From Streptomyces bacillaris (lineage in GTDB: Bacteria > Actinomycetota > Actinomycetes > Streptomycetales > Streptomycetaceae), in assembly GCF_003268675.1 (NCBI RefSeq), contig NZ_CP029378.1:5518001-5582000 (forward strand): 64,000 nucleotides of DNA. Reading direction: 5' to 3'. Of this stretch, positions 41,997 to 50,983 are shown one piece after another. Positions within the stretch are counted from its first letter, which is position 1, and each line of letters starts with the position of its first letter. Below the pieces are notes generated by a model that had not been told where the DNA came from, ran no database searches, and saw nothing but the letters and a program-made list of their open reading frames with translations. Both the position numbers and the translations under genes were made by a program.

Positions 41997-42037
41997 CGGG
42001 CAGGGTGGGGGTTCCGAGGGAACCCCCAACCTGCCCG
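41997..42037 (+). terminator. Terminator downstream of leuS
   Basis: Long hairpin: CGGGCAGG, mismatched GT/AA, GGGGGTTCC, loop GAG, and complement. No long T-run after it. TACGGT at 42045-42050 just after could be the -10 of the next gene. Confidence 0.7.
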
Positions 42038-42101
42038 TTCCGTTTACGGTGGAGGGGGCGACCGGTACCGGCGGGCCGCATCGAGACAGCGAGGGGCATT
42101 C

Positions 42102-42881
42102 ATGGAAGCCGCGATCACGATCCTGGCGCTGCTCTTCGTCGCGTTCGTCGCGTTGGGTGTCTATCTGACGGTCAAGGCCGTCGGCGCGGCCAAGCGCGGG
42201 ATGGACCGCACGATCACCCAGGCCCGGCGCACGGTGGAGGACACCACGCTGCGGGCCAAGAGCTTCGGCCAGACAGGTGTGGCCGGTGAGCTGGCACAGC
42301 TCCGGCTCTCCCTGCGCACCTCGATGCGCGCCACCCAGGACGCCCTGCACGCCGGAGTGGCGGAGGACCCGTCGCTCGCGGAGTCGGTGGGCCTCTTCCG
42401 GCGGCTGAGCGCCCACGGCCTGGAGCTGGACGAGGAGCTGAAGCGCCTGGAGCGCGAGCCCGACCGGGCGACGGTCTCCGGCCTGCTCCCGCAGCTGCGG
42501 GAGCGCACGCAGCGGATCACGCACTCGGCGGACTCGCTGCGCTGGGCGGCCCGGGACCGCGCCCGGCAGTTCGCCGACGACGACCTGGACGCGCTCAACG
42601 CGCAGATCGACATCGAGGCGGGGGCCCTGCGGCACTGGACGGTGGAGGAGCGGCCGGGGGCCGCCTCCGGAGAGGCCACTTCCCGTGGCCGTCGCCCCGC
42701 GACCGACCCCGGGACGGACTGGCCCGCGCCGCCCGCCGGGGCGGGCAACAGCAGCACGGCGGACGAGTCCTGGGGCGGTCCGGCTCGCGAGGGCGCCCCG
42801 CAGGCGATCACCGCGCCCGACCCGCAGTTGGGGACGCGGTATCCGTGGCAGAAGTCGGCCAGGCCGGAGACGACCAACTGA
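42102..42881 (+). CDS. Membrane-anchored coiled-coil protein, unknown function
   Basis: Protein of 259 residues. An N-terminal transmembrane helix (AAITILALLFVAFVALGVYLTV, about 3-24) is followed by a helical, Glu/Arg/Leu-rich region (about 30-185) that looks like a coiled coil, e.g. LELDEELKRLEREPDRATV. It ends in a disordered Pro/Gly tail. No family recognised. ATG follows GAGGGG. Confidence 0.8.
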   Translation: MEAAITILALLFVAFVALGVYLTVKAVGAAKRGMDRTITQARRTVEDTTLRAKSFGQTGVAGELAQLRLSLRTSMRATQDALHAGVAEDPSLAESVGLFRRLSAHGLELDEELKRLEREPDRATVSGLLPQLRERTQRITHSADSLRWAARDRARQFADDDLDALNAQIDIEAGALRHWTVEERPGAASGEATSRGRRPATDPGTDWPAPPAGAGNSSTADESWGGPAREGAPQAITAPDPQLGTRYPWQKSARPETTN

Positions 42882-43003
42882 CGGCGGGGCGGGCCTGTAC
42901 GGCGGGGCGTCTCGTCGTGGCCGAGGGTGACAGGACACGTTCCGAAGTGACCGTCGATGATCGGATGGCCGGGGCCGGACTCCCGGACTCCCACCTCTGC
43001 GGG

Positions 43004-43016
43004 TAACCTCCGGCAC
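43004..43016 (+). promoter_or_regulatory. Leaderless promoter -10 box for degV
   Basis: TAACCT (43004-43009), seven bases, then ATG at 43017. Confidence 0.6.
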
Positions 43017-43862
43017 ATGTCCCGCCATGTCGCTGTCGTCACTGATTCAACGGCCTATCTGCCGCCCCGGACGATGGAACGGCACGGCATCACCGCAGTG
43101 CCGCTGACCGTCGTCCTGGGCGATCAGGCGCTGGAGGAGGGCACGGAGATCTCGGCCCGCTCGCTCGCCCAGGCCCTGCAGAAACGCCACTCCGTCACCA
43201 CCTCCCGCCCCAGCCCCGAGGTCTTCGCCGCGACCTACCGGGCGGCGGCCGATGCCGGGGCCGACGCGCTGGTCTCCCTGCACCTGTCGGCGGAGTTCTC
43301 GGGCACGTACGACGCCGCGCTGCTGGCGGCCAAGGACGCGCCGATCCCGGTACGGGTGGTGGACACCGGCATGGTCGCCATGGCCCTGGGGTTCTGCGCG
43401 CTCGCGGCGGCGGAGAGCGCGGAGGCGGGCGGCAGCCTGGACGAGGTCGTGGCGGCGGCGGAGAAGCGGGCCGCCGGGACGTCCGCCTACTTCTACGTCG
43501 ACACCCTGGAGTACCTCCGCCGGGGCGGCCGTATCGGCACGGCACAGGCCCTGCTGGGGTCAGCGCTCGCGGTGAAGCCGATCCTCCAGCTCGACGGCGG
43601 CCGGATCGAGATGCTGGAGAAGGTCCGGACGGCCTCCAAGGCCATTGCCCGCCTGGAGGAGATCGTGGCGGAGCGGGCCGGTGGGGCGACGGTGGACATC
43701 GCCGTCCACCACCTCGCCGCGCCGGAGCGGGCGGAGCGCCTGGCGGAGCGGTTGCGGGAACGGCTGCCGGGCCTGGCCGACCTCCATGTCAGCGAGGTGG
43801 GCGCGGTGATCGGGGCGCACACGGGGCCGGGGCTGCTGGGCGCGGTGATCTCACCCCGGTGA
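43017..43862 (+). CDS. DegV family fatty-acid-binding protein
   Basis: Protein of 281 residues. Begins VAVVTDSTAYLPPRTMERHGITAVPLTV, the DegV signature, with TSRPSPEVF (about 61), SAEFSGTYDAA (about 92) and the lipid-site VDTGMVAMALG. RRGGRIGTAQALLGSALAVKPIL (about 170) is the conserved middle block. Members of this family bind fatty acids (FakB-like) for activation by a kinase; no FakA gene is seen in the window, so this role is not supported by context. Confidence 0.9.
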   Translation: MSRHVAVVTDSTAYLPPRTMERHGITAVPLTVVLGDQALEEGTEISARSLAQALQKRHSVTTSRPSPEVFAATYRAAADAGADALVSLHLSAEFSGTYDAALLAAKDAPIPVRVVDTGMVAMALGFCALAAAESAEAGGSLDEVVAAAEKRAAGTSAYFYVDTLEYLRRGGRIGTAQALLGSALAVKPILQLDGGRIEMLEKVRTASKAIARLEEIVAERAGGATVDIAVHHLAAPERAERLAERLRERLPGLADLHVSEVGAVIGAHTGPGLLGAVISPR

Positions 43863-43893
43863 CGGCTCCGGAACCCTCGTACGGGTGACCGGG

Positions 43894-43920
43894 ATATCCA
43901 CAACTGGCCTGTTGTCCACA
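43894..43920 (+). promoter_or_regulatory. Two DnaA-box-like sites upstream of comEA
   Basis: ATATCCACA (43894-43902) and TTGTCCACA (43912-43920) are in the same orientation, 18 bases apart. The second equals the Streptomyces DnaA-box consensus as I remember it; the first differs from TTATCCACA by one base. Confidence 0.45.
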
Positions 43921-43972
43921 GGAATCGGGGCTGCTCAGCGGGTTTTCGCGGTGGTGCCTAACGTCGTGAGGC

Positions 43973-45181
43973 ATGGCCCTTCGAACTCCTCGGGTGCTGT
44001 CTCCCGACCGCGTGCCCACGACGTCTCCGCCGCCTCATCTGCCCCAGCCTCCTCATCCGCCTCATTCGCCTCAGCTGTCGGTTCCATCGCCCTCCCCGAC
44101 TTCCGGCGGTGCGGAAGCGGCGGCTGCTGTTGCCGAACGTGCTCCGGCGGACGGACGTCGGGTGCGCCGGGGGCCCGGCACCCGTCCGAGCGGCCGGGCG
44201 GGTGTTCGCCCCGGCGCTCGGTCCGGCGTCCGTTCCGGCGGGAGGGGGTCCGCGCGAGGTCGGGCCGCCCTTGCCGCGGCGGCGGCTCGGCGGCGGGCGG
44301 ACGCGCTGATGGCGGATGCGTCGGTTCCGGAGGCGTACTCGCTTGAGGACAAGGCGGGTACGAGCGCCCAGGAGCAGGAGCAAGCCGGTGGGCAAGCGCG
44401 GGTGTCGGAGCCGGAGCCAGTTCCTGATCCAGCTCCGGAGCAGGTGCGGGAGTCGGTGGCCGTGCGGCTCCGGGACCGGGTGCTGCTGTGGGTACGGCTC
44501 AGATGGGGCCTGGCGCCACGGACGCTCGCGGCCCTGACCCTCGTGCTGCTGGTGGCCGTCGGCCTCGCCGCCTTCCACTTCTGGTCCGTACGCCCGCAGG
44601 AGGTGCGGGCGCCGGAAGCCGTGGTGGTGGGGGACGCGGCGGTGGCCGAGGATCCGTTACGGGCCGGAGCCGGGGGTGCGGTGCCCCGTCCGGTCGCGGG
44701 CGCACCGCCCTCGCCTCCTCCCGAACCGGCCGGGGAGATCGTCGTGGATGTCGCGGGCAAGGTGCACCGGCCGGGCGTCCAGCGCCTTCCGGCCGGTTCC
44801 AGGGTGGCGGACGCGTTGCGGGCGGCGGGCGGGGTGCGCGCCGGGGCCGATGTCACGGGGCTCAACCGGGCGCGCGTGCTCATGGACGGTGAGCAGGTCC
44901 GGGTCGGGCTGCCCCCGGCGCCGGCCGACCAGGCCGCCTCCGGTGCGGCGGGAGGGGTGGCGGGGGCATCGAGCCCGTCCGGTCCGGCGGCACCGCTGAG
45001 TCTGAGCACGGCGACCAAGGAGCAGCTCGAAACCCTGCCGGGGGTCGGGCCGGTGCTGGCGCAGCACATCATCGACCACCGCACGGAGAGCGGCGGGTTC
45101 CGGTCCGTCGACGAGCTTCGGCAGGTCAGCGGCATCGGTGACCGCCGGTTCGCCGACCTCCGACCGCTCGTGCAGCCGTGA
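43973..45181 (+). CDS. comEA: ComEA-type DNA-binding protein
   Basis: Protein of 402 residues. A long disordered cytoplasmic N-terminus precedes a transmembrane helix (about 184-203, LAALTLVLLVAVGLAAFHFW). Outside it has an SLBB domain (about 255-312, IVVDVAGKVHRPGVQRLPAGSR) and a C-terminal helix-hairpin-helix DNA-binding domain (about 345-402, LETLPGVGPVLAQHIIDHR, LRQVSGIGDRRF). Family role is binding DNA outside the membrane for uptake. TAACGT lies eight bases before the ATG. The next gene, comEC, starts in a GTGA overlap. Confidence 0.92.
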   Translation: MALRTPRVLSPDRVPTTSPPPHLPQPPHPPHSPQLSVPSPSPTSGGAEAAAAVAERAPADGRRVRRGPGTRPSGRAGVRPGARSGVRSGGRGSARGRAALAAAAARRRADALMADASVPEAYSLEDKAGTSAQEQEQAGGQARVSEPEPVPDPAPEQVRESVAVRLRDRVLLWVRLRWGLAPRTLAALTLVLLVAVGLAAFHFWSVRPQEVRAPEAVVVGDAAVAEDPLRAGAGGAVPRPVAGAPPSPPPEPAGEIVVDVAGKVHRPGVQRLPAGSRVADALRAAGGVRAGADVTGLNRARVLMDGEQVRVGLPPAPADQAASGAAGGVAGASSPSGPAAPLSLSTATKEQLETLPGVGPVLAQHIIDHRTESGGFRSVDELRQVSGIGDRRFADLRPLVQP

Positions 45182-48100
45182 GCGGCGGCGGGGCGAGGCC
45201 CGGGGCGGGCGAGACCGTCGGTCGGGCACCGGGGGCGGCCCGGGCGCGGGAGGAGGGGCCGGTGGACCTGCGGCTCGTCCCGCCGGCCCTGGCCGTCTGG
45301 GCCGCCGCAGCCCTCGCGCTGGGGCAACCGGGCCACCGGGTGGCCGCGGGGGTGGCGGTCTGCGTGGTCGGGGCGCTGGCCCTCCTGGCGGCGGCGTCCG
45401 GCGGGCGCGGGCGGGCGGCGGCGCCGGGCGGCGGGAGCCGGAACGCCGTGCCCGCCGGGGACGCGTGTGCGGCAGGGGCCTCCGGGCCCGGCACGCCCGG
45501 GGCGGCGGCTGTGCCCGGCGGAGGCAACCGGGGTGCCGTATCCAGCGATGGCGAGCGGGGCGCCGGGGGTGTTGGGGGCGCCGGGTCTGCCGGGTCCACC
45601 TGGGTCGCCAGGTCCGGTGCGTCGGTCGAGCCCGCCGGGACCGCCGAGCCCGCCGGGACCGCCGAGCCCGCCGGGACCGTCGAGCCCGCCGGGACCGCCG
45701 GGACCGCCGAGCCCGCCGGGACCGCCGAGCCCGCCGGGACCGGTGGACCCTATGCGTCCCCGGGGCCCGCTGGGGCCTCAGTGTTTGCCGGCTTCGCCGC
45801 GCCCGGTCGGCCCGCCGCGCCCGGTCGGCCCGCCGCGCCCGGTCGGCCCGCCGCGCCCGGTCGGCCCGCTGGGCCCTCCGCGTGCGCCGGGTCCGTCGAG
45901 TCTGGGGCGTCCGGTGGGGGCCGCCGGATCGCCGACCCCGCCGCTGCCCCGGGGGCCGGCATGCCCGGGCAGACCGAGCCGCCTGGACGGTTCGGGCACT
46001 CCGGCCGGCCCAAGTCCTCTGGCTGCTCCGGCTGGTCCGGGTGGCTGGGGCGGTCCGGGCGGTTCGGCCCGTCCGCCCGGTCCGGGCAACTGGGACGGAC
46101 GCAGCCCGGGCAGCCGGGCCGGTCCAGGCGGGCCGCCCGGACCGGGTGGGCTGTCGTGGTCGGGGCCGTACTGCTCTGTGCCGCGGCAGGCGGGGCCTCG
46201 GCCGGGTTGCATGGGGCGGATGTGCGGCGTGGGCCCGTTCCCGGGCTGGCGCAGGAGCATGCGCGGGTCGGTGCCGAGGTGCGGGTGACCTCGGACCCCC
46301 GGCCGGCCCGCCCCGGTGTGCGGGGCAGCCACAGCACCCCCGCCACGCTCCTGATCAACGCCGACATCACCGAGGTGGCGGCCCCCGACGGCCGGCGCAC
46401 CCGGGTCCGTACGCCTGTGCTCCTCATGATGGTGTCGCCCGGGGACGACCGGGCGGCGTGGCAGGGGCTCCTGCCCTCCACGCGGCTCCGGGTCGACGGG
46501 CACCTCTCACCCCCCGCCCACCAGGGTGAACGCCTGGCCGCCGTCCTGCGGGTGGAGAGCGAAGGGCCGCCCAGGATCACCGGGAACCCGACGGCGGTCC
46601 AGCGGGCCGCCGGCAGCCTGCGCTCCGGGCTGCGGGAGGCGACGGACGGGCTCGACGCGGACGCGCGGGCGCTGCTGCCGGGGCTGGTGGTCGGAGACAC
46701 CTCCCGGGTCCCGCCGGATCTTCACGACGCCTTCAGGGCCACCGATCTCACGCACCTGCTCGCCGTGTCCGGGGCCAATCTGTCGATTCTGCTCTTCCTT
46801 CTCATCGGGCCGCCCGGATCGGCCCTGCACAGTGAACGGCGCGGCCTGGCACCGAAGCTCGGCATCTCCCTGCGCGGGACCGCGCTGCTCGGCGGGGCGG
46901 TGACGCTCGCGTTCATCGTCGTCTGCCGCCCCGAGCCGAGCGTCCTGCGCGCGGCGGCCTGCGGTCTGATCACCCTCCTCGCCATCGGGACCGGCCGCCG
47001 CAGGTCCCTGATCCCCGCCCTGGCGGCGGCAGTTGTGCTCCTGGTGCTGTACGACCCCTGGCTGGCCCGGAGTTACGGGTTCCTGCTCTCGGTCCTGGCC
47101 ACGGGTGCGCTGCTGACGCTCGCGCCCCGGTGGAGCGCGGCGCTGCAACGGCGGGGGATGCCGGGGCGGTTGGCGGAGGTGCTGGCGGCGGCCGCGGCCG
47201 CGCAGGCGGTGTGCGCGCCCGTCGTGGTGGTCCTGGCCTCGCGGATCAGCCTGGTGGCGATTCCGTGCAACCTGCTGGCGGAGTTCGCGGTAGCGCCCGC
47301 GACGGTGCTGGGGTTCGCGGCGCTCGCCGTCGCCCCGGCCGCCCCGCCGGTGGCCGAACTACTGGCCCGGATCGCGGGCTGGCCGGCCGGGTGGATCGCC
47401 TGGGTGGCCCGTACAGGCGCGGACCTTCCCGGGGCGGAGGCCCCGTGGCCCGGGGGCTGGGCCGGTGCCGCCCTCCTGGCGGGCCTCACGGTCCTGGCCG
47501 TGCTCCTCGCCCCTCGGTTCGCACGGCACCCCTGGCTCTGCGCCGCCGCCGCGCTGCTGCTGGTCCTGGTGGTGGTGAGGCCCGCCCCGCTGGCCCGGGT
47601 CGTCACCGGGTGGCCGCCGCCGGGCTGGGCGTTCGCGCTGTGCGACGTCGGGCAGGGCGATGCGATGGTGCTCGCGGCCGGGGAGGGTACGGGGGTGGTC
47701 GTCGACGCCGGGCCCGACCCCCGCTCCGTCGACCGCTGTCTACGGGACCTCGGCGTCACCCGGGTACCCCTGGTCGTCCTGACCCACTTCCACGCCGACC
47801 ACGTCCGGGGCCTGTCCGGTGTGCTGCGGGGCAGGGCCGTGGGCGCGATCCAGACGACGAGCCTGGACGAACCGCCCGAGCAGGCCGCGTTCGTGCGGCG
47901 TACGGCGGCCGAGGCCCGGGTCGGGACGGTCCGGGCTGCACCTGGTGAGCGGCGCAGGGCGGGGCCCGTGGAGTGGCAGGTCCTCTGGCCGCGCGCCGGG
48001 CCCGGGGGAGTGGCGGCGGTGAAGGGTGGGGGCGGGCCGAACGACTCCAGCGTGACCCTCTACGTAAAGGCCGCGGGCGGGCTGACGCTGCTGCTCCTGG

Positions 48101-48399
48101 GCGACCTCGAACCACCGGCCCAGCGGGGGTTGCTGCACGGCCCGGCGGAGCTGCCCCGGGTCGATGTTCTCAAGGTGGCCCACCACGGTTCGGCCTTTCA
48201 GGACACGGGGCTGCTGGACCGCGTACGGCCGAGGCTGGCGCTGATCTCCTGTGGTGCGGACAACCCGTACGGCCACCCCTCGCCCCGGACCGTGGACGCG
48301 CTTCGGGCGGCCGGGGCGCGGGTCCTGCGGACCGACACCGACGGGGCCGTGGCGGTGACGGGCGCGGGCAGGGAGCTGCGGGCGGTGGGCCGTTCATGA
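45178..48399 (+). CDS. comEC: ComEC/Rec2 DNA-uptake channel protein with repeat-containing insertion
   Basis: Polytopic membrane protein of 1073 residues, longer than the usual 700-850. Two N-terminal helices (about 30-70) are followed by a roughly 230-residue low-complexity insert (about 75-305) with EPAGTA-type and PGRPAA-type repeats. A helix follows (about 325), then an OB-like region (about 355-460), the Competence domain with many helices from HLLAVSGANLSILLF (about 524) to about 790, and a C-terminal metallo-beta-lactamase-like domain with LTHFHADHVRGL (about 868), GDLEPP and VAHHGS. GTG start overlaps comEA stop by four bases. Forms the inner-membrane channel in competent bacteria; natural competence is not established for streptomycetes. 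Confidence 0.9.
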   Translation: MSGGGARPGAGETVGRAPGAARAREEGPVDLRLVPPALAVWAAAALALGQPGHRVAAGVAVCVVGALALLAAASGGRGRAAAPGGGSRNAVPAGDACAAGASGPGTPGAAAVPGGGNRGAVSSDGERGAGGVGGAGSAGSTWVARSGASVEPAGTAEPAGTAEPAGTVEPAGTAGTAEPAGTAEPAGTGGPYASPGPAGASVFAGFAAPGRPAAPGRPAAPGRPAAPGRPAGPSACAGSVESGASGGGRRIADPAAAPGAGMPGQTEPPGRFGHSGRPKSSGCSGWSGWLGRSGRFGPSARSGQLGRTQPGQPGRSRRAARTGWAVVVGAVLLCAAAGGASAGLHGADVRRGPVPGLAQEHARVGAEVRVTSDPRPARPGVRGSHSTPATLLINADITEVAAPDGRRTRVRTPVLLMMVSPGDDRAAWQGLLPSTRLRVDGHLSPPAHQGERLAAVLRVESEGPPRITGNPTAVQRAAGSLRSGLREATDGLDADARALLPGLVVGDTSRVPPDLHDAFRATDLTHLLAVSGANLSILLFLLIGPPGSALHSERRGLAPKLGISLRGTALLGGAVTLAFIVVCRPEPSVLRAAACGLITLLAIGTGRRRSLIPALAAAVVLLVLYDPWLARSYGFLLSVLATGALLTLAPRWSAALQRRGMPGRLAEVLAAAAAAQAVCAPVVVVLASRISLVAIPCNLLAEFAVAPATVLGFAALAVAPAAPPVAELLARIAGWPAGWIAWVARTGADLPGAEAPWPGGWAGAALLAGLTVLAVLLAPRFARHPWLCAAAALLLVLVVVRPAPLARVVTGWPPPGWAFALCDVGQGDAMVLAAGEGTGVVVDAGPDPRSVDRCLRDLGVTRVPLVVLTHFHADHVRGLSGVLRGRAVGAIQTTSLDEPPEQAAFVRRTAAEARVGTVRAAPGERRRAGPVEWQVLWPRAGPGGVAAVKGGGGPNDSSVTLYVKAAGGLTLLLLGDLEPPAQRGLLHGPAELPRVDVLKVAHHGSAFQDTGLLDRVRPRLALISCGADNPYGHPSPRTVDALRAAGARVLRTDTDGAVAVTGAGRELRAVGRS
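45625..45741 (+). repeat. 18-bp tandem repeat (6 units plus a half unit) in comEC
   Basis: Units of G(C/T)CGAGCCCGCCGGGACC at 45625, 45643, 45661, 45679, then a 9-base half unit (45697-45705), then units at 45706 and 45724. In the comEC frame they encode (V/A)EPAGT repeats and keep the frame. Confidence 0.9.
45796..45867 (+). repeat. Four perfect 18-bp tandem repeats in comEC
   Basis: Units GCCGCGCCCGGTCGGCCC at 45796, 45814, 45832 and 45850, all identical, encoding AAPGRP four times in frame. Confidence 0.92.
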
Positions 48400-48654
48400 C
48401 GGGAGGCCGGACGGATACGCGTACGCACACGCAGACGAACACTCAAACGCCCAAATGCGTACCTACACCCATAGCTGCGTATGGCTCGTATCACCTCCGT
48501 ACAAGACCTGACCAGACCCTCCTAGCCCCTCTGTTTGCCTCGAACGCCCCAACAGTGATCGAATGCCTAATCGTCGGCGGGCCGCTGTTTCCGACAACGA
48601 CGTCCACCTGTCAGAGGCCCCGAAGCACGGAACGCCCCTGGGGGTACGGAGAAG

Positions 48655-49539
48655 ATGTTCGGCCGTTGGCTGGGAAGCAGGCGTCAGGCGGGCGCGGGGC
48701 GCGGTGGGGCCCTCGCCGGATTGCAGGTGCCCCGTTCGGCGGGCGTCCTCGGCTGCCGCGTGCTCGACCCGGTCGGCGAGCCGGTCCGGCAGGCCGAGTT
48801 CGTCATCACGGACGGGGTCGGCCGCAAGGTCGTGGGCGGCGAGACGGACCCGTTCGGCAGTGTGCTCGCCACGGTTCCGGAGGGCGACTACCGGCTGGCC
48901 GTCACGGCCGAGGGGTACACGCCCTTCCACGGGGCGGCCACGGTGGTCGCGGGAGGCCACGCGACCCTGGGCGATGTGGTGCTCCAGCCCGCGGCGCCTC
49001 CGCAGCTGCCCGAACCGGGGGACTGGGAGGTCGAGCCGAACCACTCGCAGATCGGGTTCACGGCCCGGCACATCGGCATGGCCCGGATCCACGGCAGGTT
49101 CAACACCTTCGCCGGTGCCGTGCGGATCGCCGACCGCATGGAGGACTCCGCCATGCACGTGATCATCGACGCGGCGTCGATCGACACCAATGTCGGGATG
49201 CGCGACGACCATCTGCGCTCCGGCGACTTCCTCGACGTCGCCCGCTTCCCGACGCTGGAGTTCTACAGCGAGCGCTTCGTCCACCGGGGCGGCTCCCGCT
49301 GGGCCGTCACGGGCGCCCTGACCCTGCACGGGGTCAGCCGTACGGTGGCGCTGGACACCCAGTACCTCGGCCTCGGCAACGGCCTCCAGGGCGAGCGGCG
49401 GGCCGCCTGCCGGGCCACCACCGAACTGCACCGCGAGGACTTCACCCTCACCTGGCAGACGATGCTGGCGAAGGGCATCGCCGTGGTCGGTCCCAGCATC
49501 GCCATCGACCTGGACATCCAGATCGTCCCGAAGGGCTGA
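48655..49539 (+). CDS. YceI family protein with N-terminal beta-sandwich domain
   Basis: Protein of 294 residues. Residues 30-110 look like a carboxypeptidase-regulatory beta-sandwich (GCRVLDPVGEPVRQAEFVI, FGSVLATVPEGDYRLAVTAEG). Residues 120-294 are a YceI lipocalin-like domain (WEVEPNHSQIGFTARHIGMARIHG, MHVIIDAASIDTN, LTLHGVSR, DIQIVPKG), which in other bacteria binds polyisoprenoids or amphiphiles. There is no signal peptide, so it appears cytoplasmic. ATG preceded by a GGAG-type site. Confidence 0.85.
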   Translation: MFGRWLGSRRQAGAGRGGALAGLQVPRSAGVLGCRVLDPVGEPVRQAEFVITDGVGRKVVGGETDPFGSVLATVPEGDYRLAVTAEGYTPFHGAATVVAGGHATLGDVVLQPAAPPQLPEPGDWEVEPNHSQIGFTARHIGMARIHGRFNTFAGAVRIADRMEDSAMHVIIDAASIDTNVGMRDDHLRSGDFLDVARFPTLEFYSERFVHRGGSRWAVTGALTLHGVSRTVALDTQYLGLGNGLQGERRAACRATTELHREDFTLTWQTMLAKGIAVVGPSIAIDLDIQIVPKG

Positions 49540-49655
49540 GCCGGGACGGGGTTCGTCCCGAGAGGCTGACTCGGGGCCGGAGAACCCTGCCCGAGGGCTG
49601 AGCCCGGGGTGGGGGAACCCTGTCCCGGGCCGAGCCCGGGGTACGAAACCCTGCC

Positions 49656-49901
49656 CTACGGCTTCTCCAGCCACCCCTCGTACTCCGCGGCGAACTCGTC
49701 CAGCGCCCCGGGGTCCAGCCGCCCCGCCGGGTCCTCCACGACCACCAGCCACTGGGCGTCCTCGGCGTCGTCCTCACCGGCCAGGGCGTCCCGTACGAGC
49801 TGCGGCTCCTCGGCGACCCCGAAGCGGTCCGCCAGCTCCTCGGCCACCTTCTCCGCGGCGTCGCGGTCGGGCAGCACCAGTACATGTCTCACGTCGCTCA
49901 C
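49656..49901 (-). CDS. Small acidic protein, unknown (81 aa)
   Basis: Begins VRHVLVLPDRDAAEKVAEEL and continues QWLVVVEDPAGRL, an alternating beta/helix pattern resembling a small ferredoxin-like fold. GTG start with GGAG upstream. Divergent from holA with about 90 bases between. No family recognised. Confidence 0.75.
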   Translation of the reverse strand: MSDVRHVLVLPDRDAAEKVAEELADRFGVAEEPQLVRDALAGEDDAEDAQWLVVVEDPAGRLDPGALDEFAAEYEGWLEKP

Positions 49902-49993
49902 CCGGTCATTCTCCGGTACGGGCCCTGGTGCCCCGGGCCCCGGGGGCGGCGGGGAGACCGGGCTGTCGGTGGGACATGGGATGCTGGATCGCG

Positions 49994-50983
49994 ATGGCCA
50001 CCAGGAAGAATTCCACCGACGATCCGCTCGCCCCCGTCACGCTCGCCGTGGGCCAGGAGGACCTCCTCCTGGACCGTGCCGTGCAGCAGGTGGTGGCGGC
50101 CGCCCGTGCCGCCGACGCCGACACCGACGTACGCGACCTGACGTCCGACCAGCTCCAGCCCGGCACGCTCGCCGAGCTGACCAGCCCCTCGCTCTTCGCC
50201 GAGCGCAAGGTCGTGATCGTGCGCAACGCGCAGGACCTCTCGGCCGACACGGTCAAGGACGTCAAGGCGTATCTCGGCGCCCCGGTCGAGGAGATCACGC
50301 TCGTCCTGCTCCACGCCGGCGGGGCCAAGGGCAAGGGGCTCCTGGACGCGGCGCGCAAGGCGGGCGCCCGGGAGGTCGCCTGCCCGAAGACCACCAAGCC
50401 GGCCGAGCGGCTCACCTTCGTGCGCTCCGAGTTCCGCACCCACGGGCGGTCCGCGACGCCCGAGGCGTGCCAGGCGCTGGTCGACGCGATCGGCAGCGAT
50501 CTGCGGGAGCTGGCCAGTGCGGTGTCGCAGCTGATCGCGGATGTCGAGGGCACGATCGACGAGGCGGTCGTCGGGCGCTACTACACGGGCCGGGCCGAGG
50601 CGTCCTCGTTCACCGTGGCCGACCGGGCCGTCGAGGGGCGGGCGGCGGAGGCGCTGGAGGCGCTGCGGTGGTCGCTGTCGACCGGGGTCGCGCCCGTGCT
50701 GATCACCAGTGCGCTGGCCCAGGGCGTACGGGCGATCGGGAAGCTCTCCTCCGCGCGGGGCGGCCGGCCGGCCGACCTGGCCCGCGAGCTGGGGATGCCG
50801 CCGTGGAAGATCGACCGGGTGCGGCAGCAGATGCGGGGGTGGACGCCGGACGGGGTGGCCTCGGCCCTGCGGGCCGTGGCGGCGGCGGACGCGGGGGTGA
50901 AGGGCGGGGGGGACGATCCGGAGTACGCCCTGGAGAAGGCCGTCGTCGCTGTTGCGCGGGCCGCGCGGACGGGTGGGCGGTAG
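49994..50983 (+). CDS. holA: DNA polymerase III subunit delta
   Basis: Clamp-loader delta subunit of 329 residues; opens the beta sliding clamp. Begins LAVGQEDLLLDRAVQQVV and has LTSPSLFAERKVVIVRNAQDL (about 60-80), the beta-wrench region. ELASAVSQLIADVEG (about 172) and EALRWSLSTGVAPVLITSALAQGVRAI (about 220-247) lie in the C-terminal collar. No AAA Walker A, as expected for delta. ATG chosen on family length. Confidence 0.93.
   Translation: MATRKNSTDDPLAPVTLAVGQEDLLLDRAVQQVVAAARAADADTDVRDLTSDQLQPGTLAELTSPSLFAERKVVIVRNAQDLSADTVKDVKAYLGAPVEEITLVLLHAGGAKGKGLLDAARKAGAREVACPKTTKPAERLTFVRSEFRTHGRSATPEACQALVDAIGSDLRELASAVSQLIADVEGTIDEAVVGRYYTGRAEASSFTVADRAVEGRAAEALEALRWSLSTGVAPVLITSALAQGVRAIGKLSSARGGRPADLARELGMPPWKIDRVRQQMRGWTPDGVASALRAVAAADAGVKGGGDDPEYALEKAVVAVARAARTGGR

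Noticed and set aside
45467..46288. Open frame encoding a collagen-like Gly-Pro-Pro protein
   Set aside because: It is the shifted frame of the comEC tandem repeats. The comEC frame carries conserved domains before and after, while the collagen-like frame has no ribosome binding site.
48563..49162. Frame beginning MPNRRRAAVSDNDVHLSE upstream of the YceI gene
   Set aside because: It lacks a ribosome binding site, runs into YceI in another frame, and its C-terminal part is Arg/Ser-rich shadow sequence.
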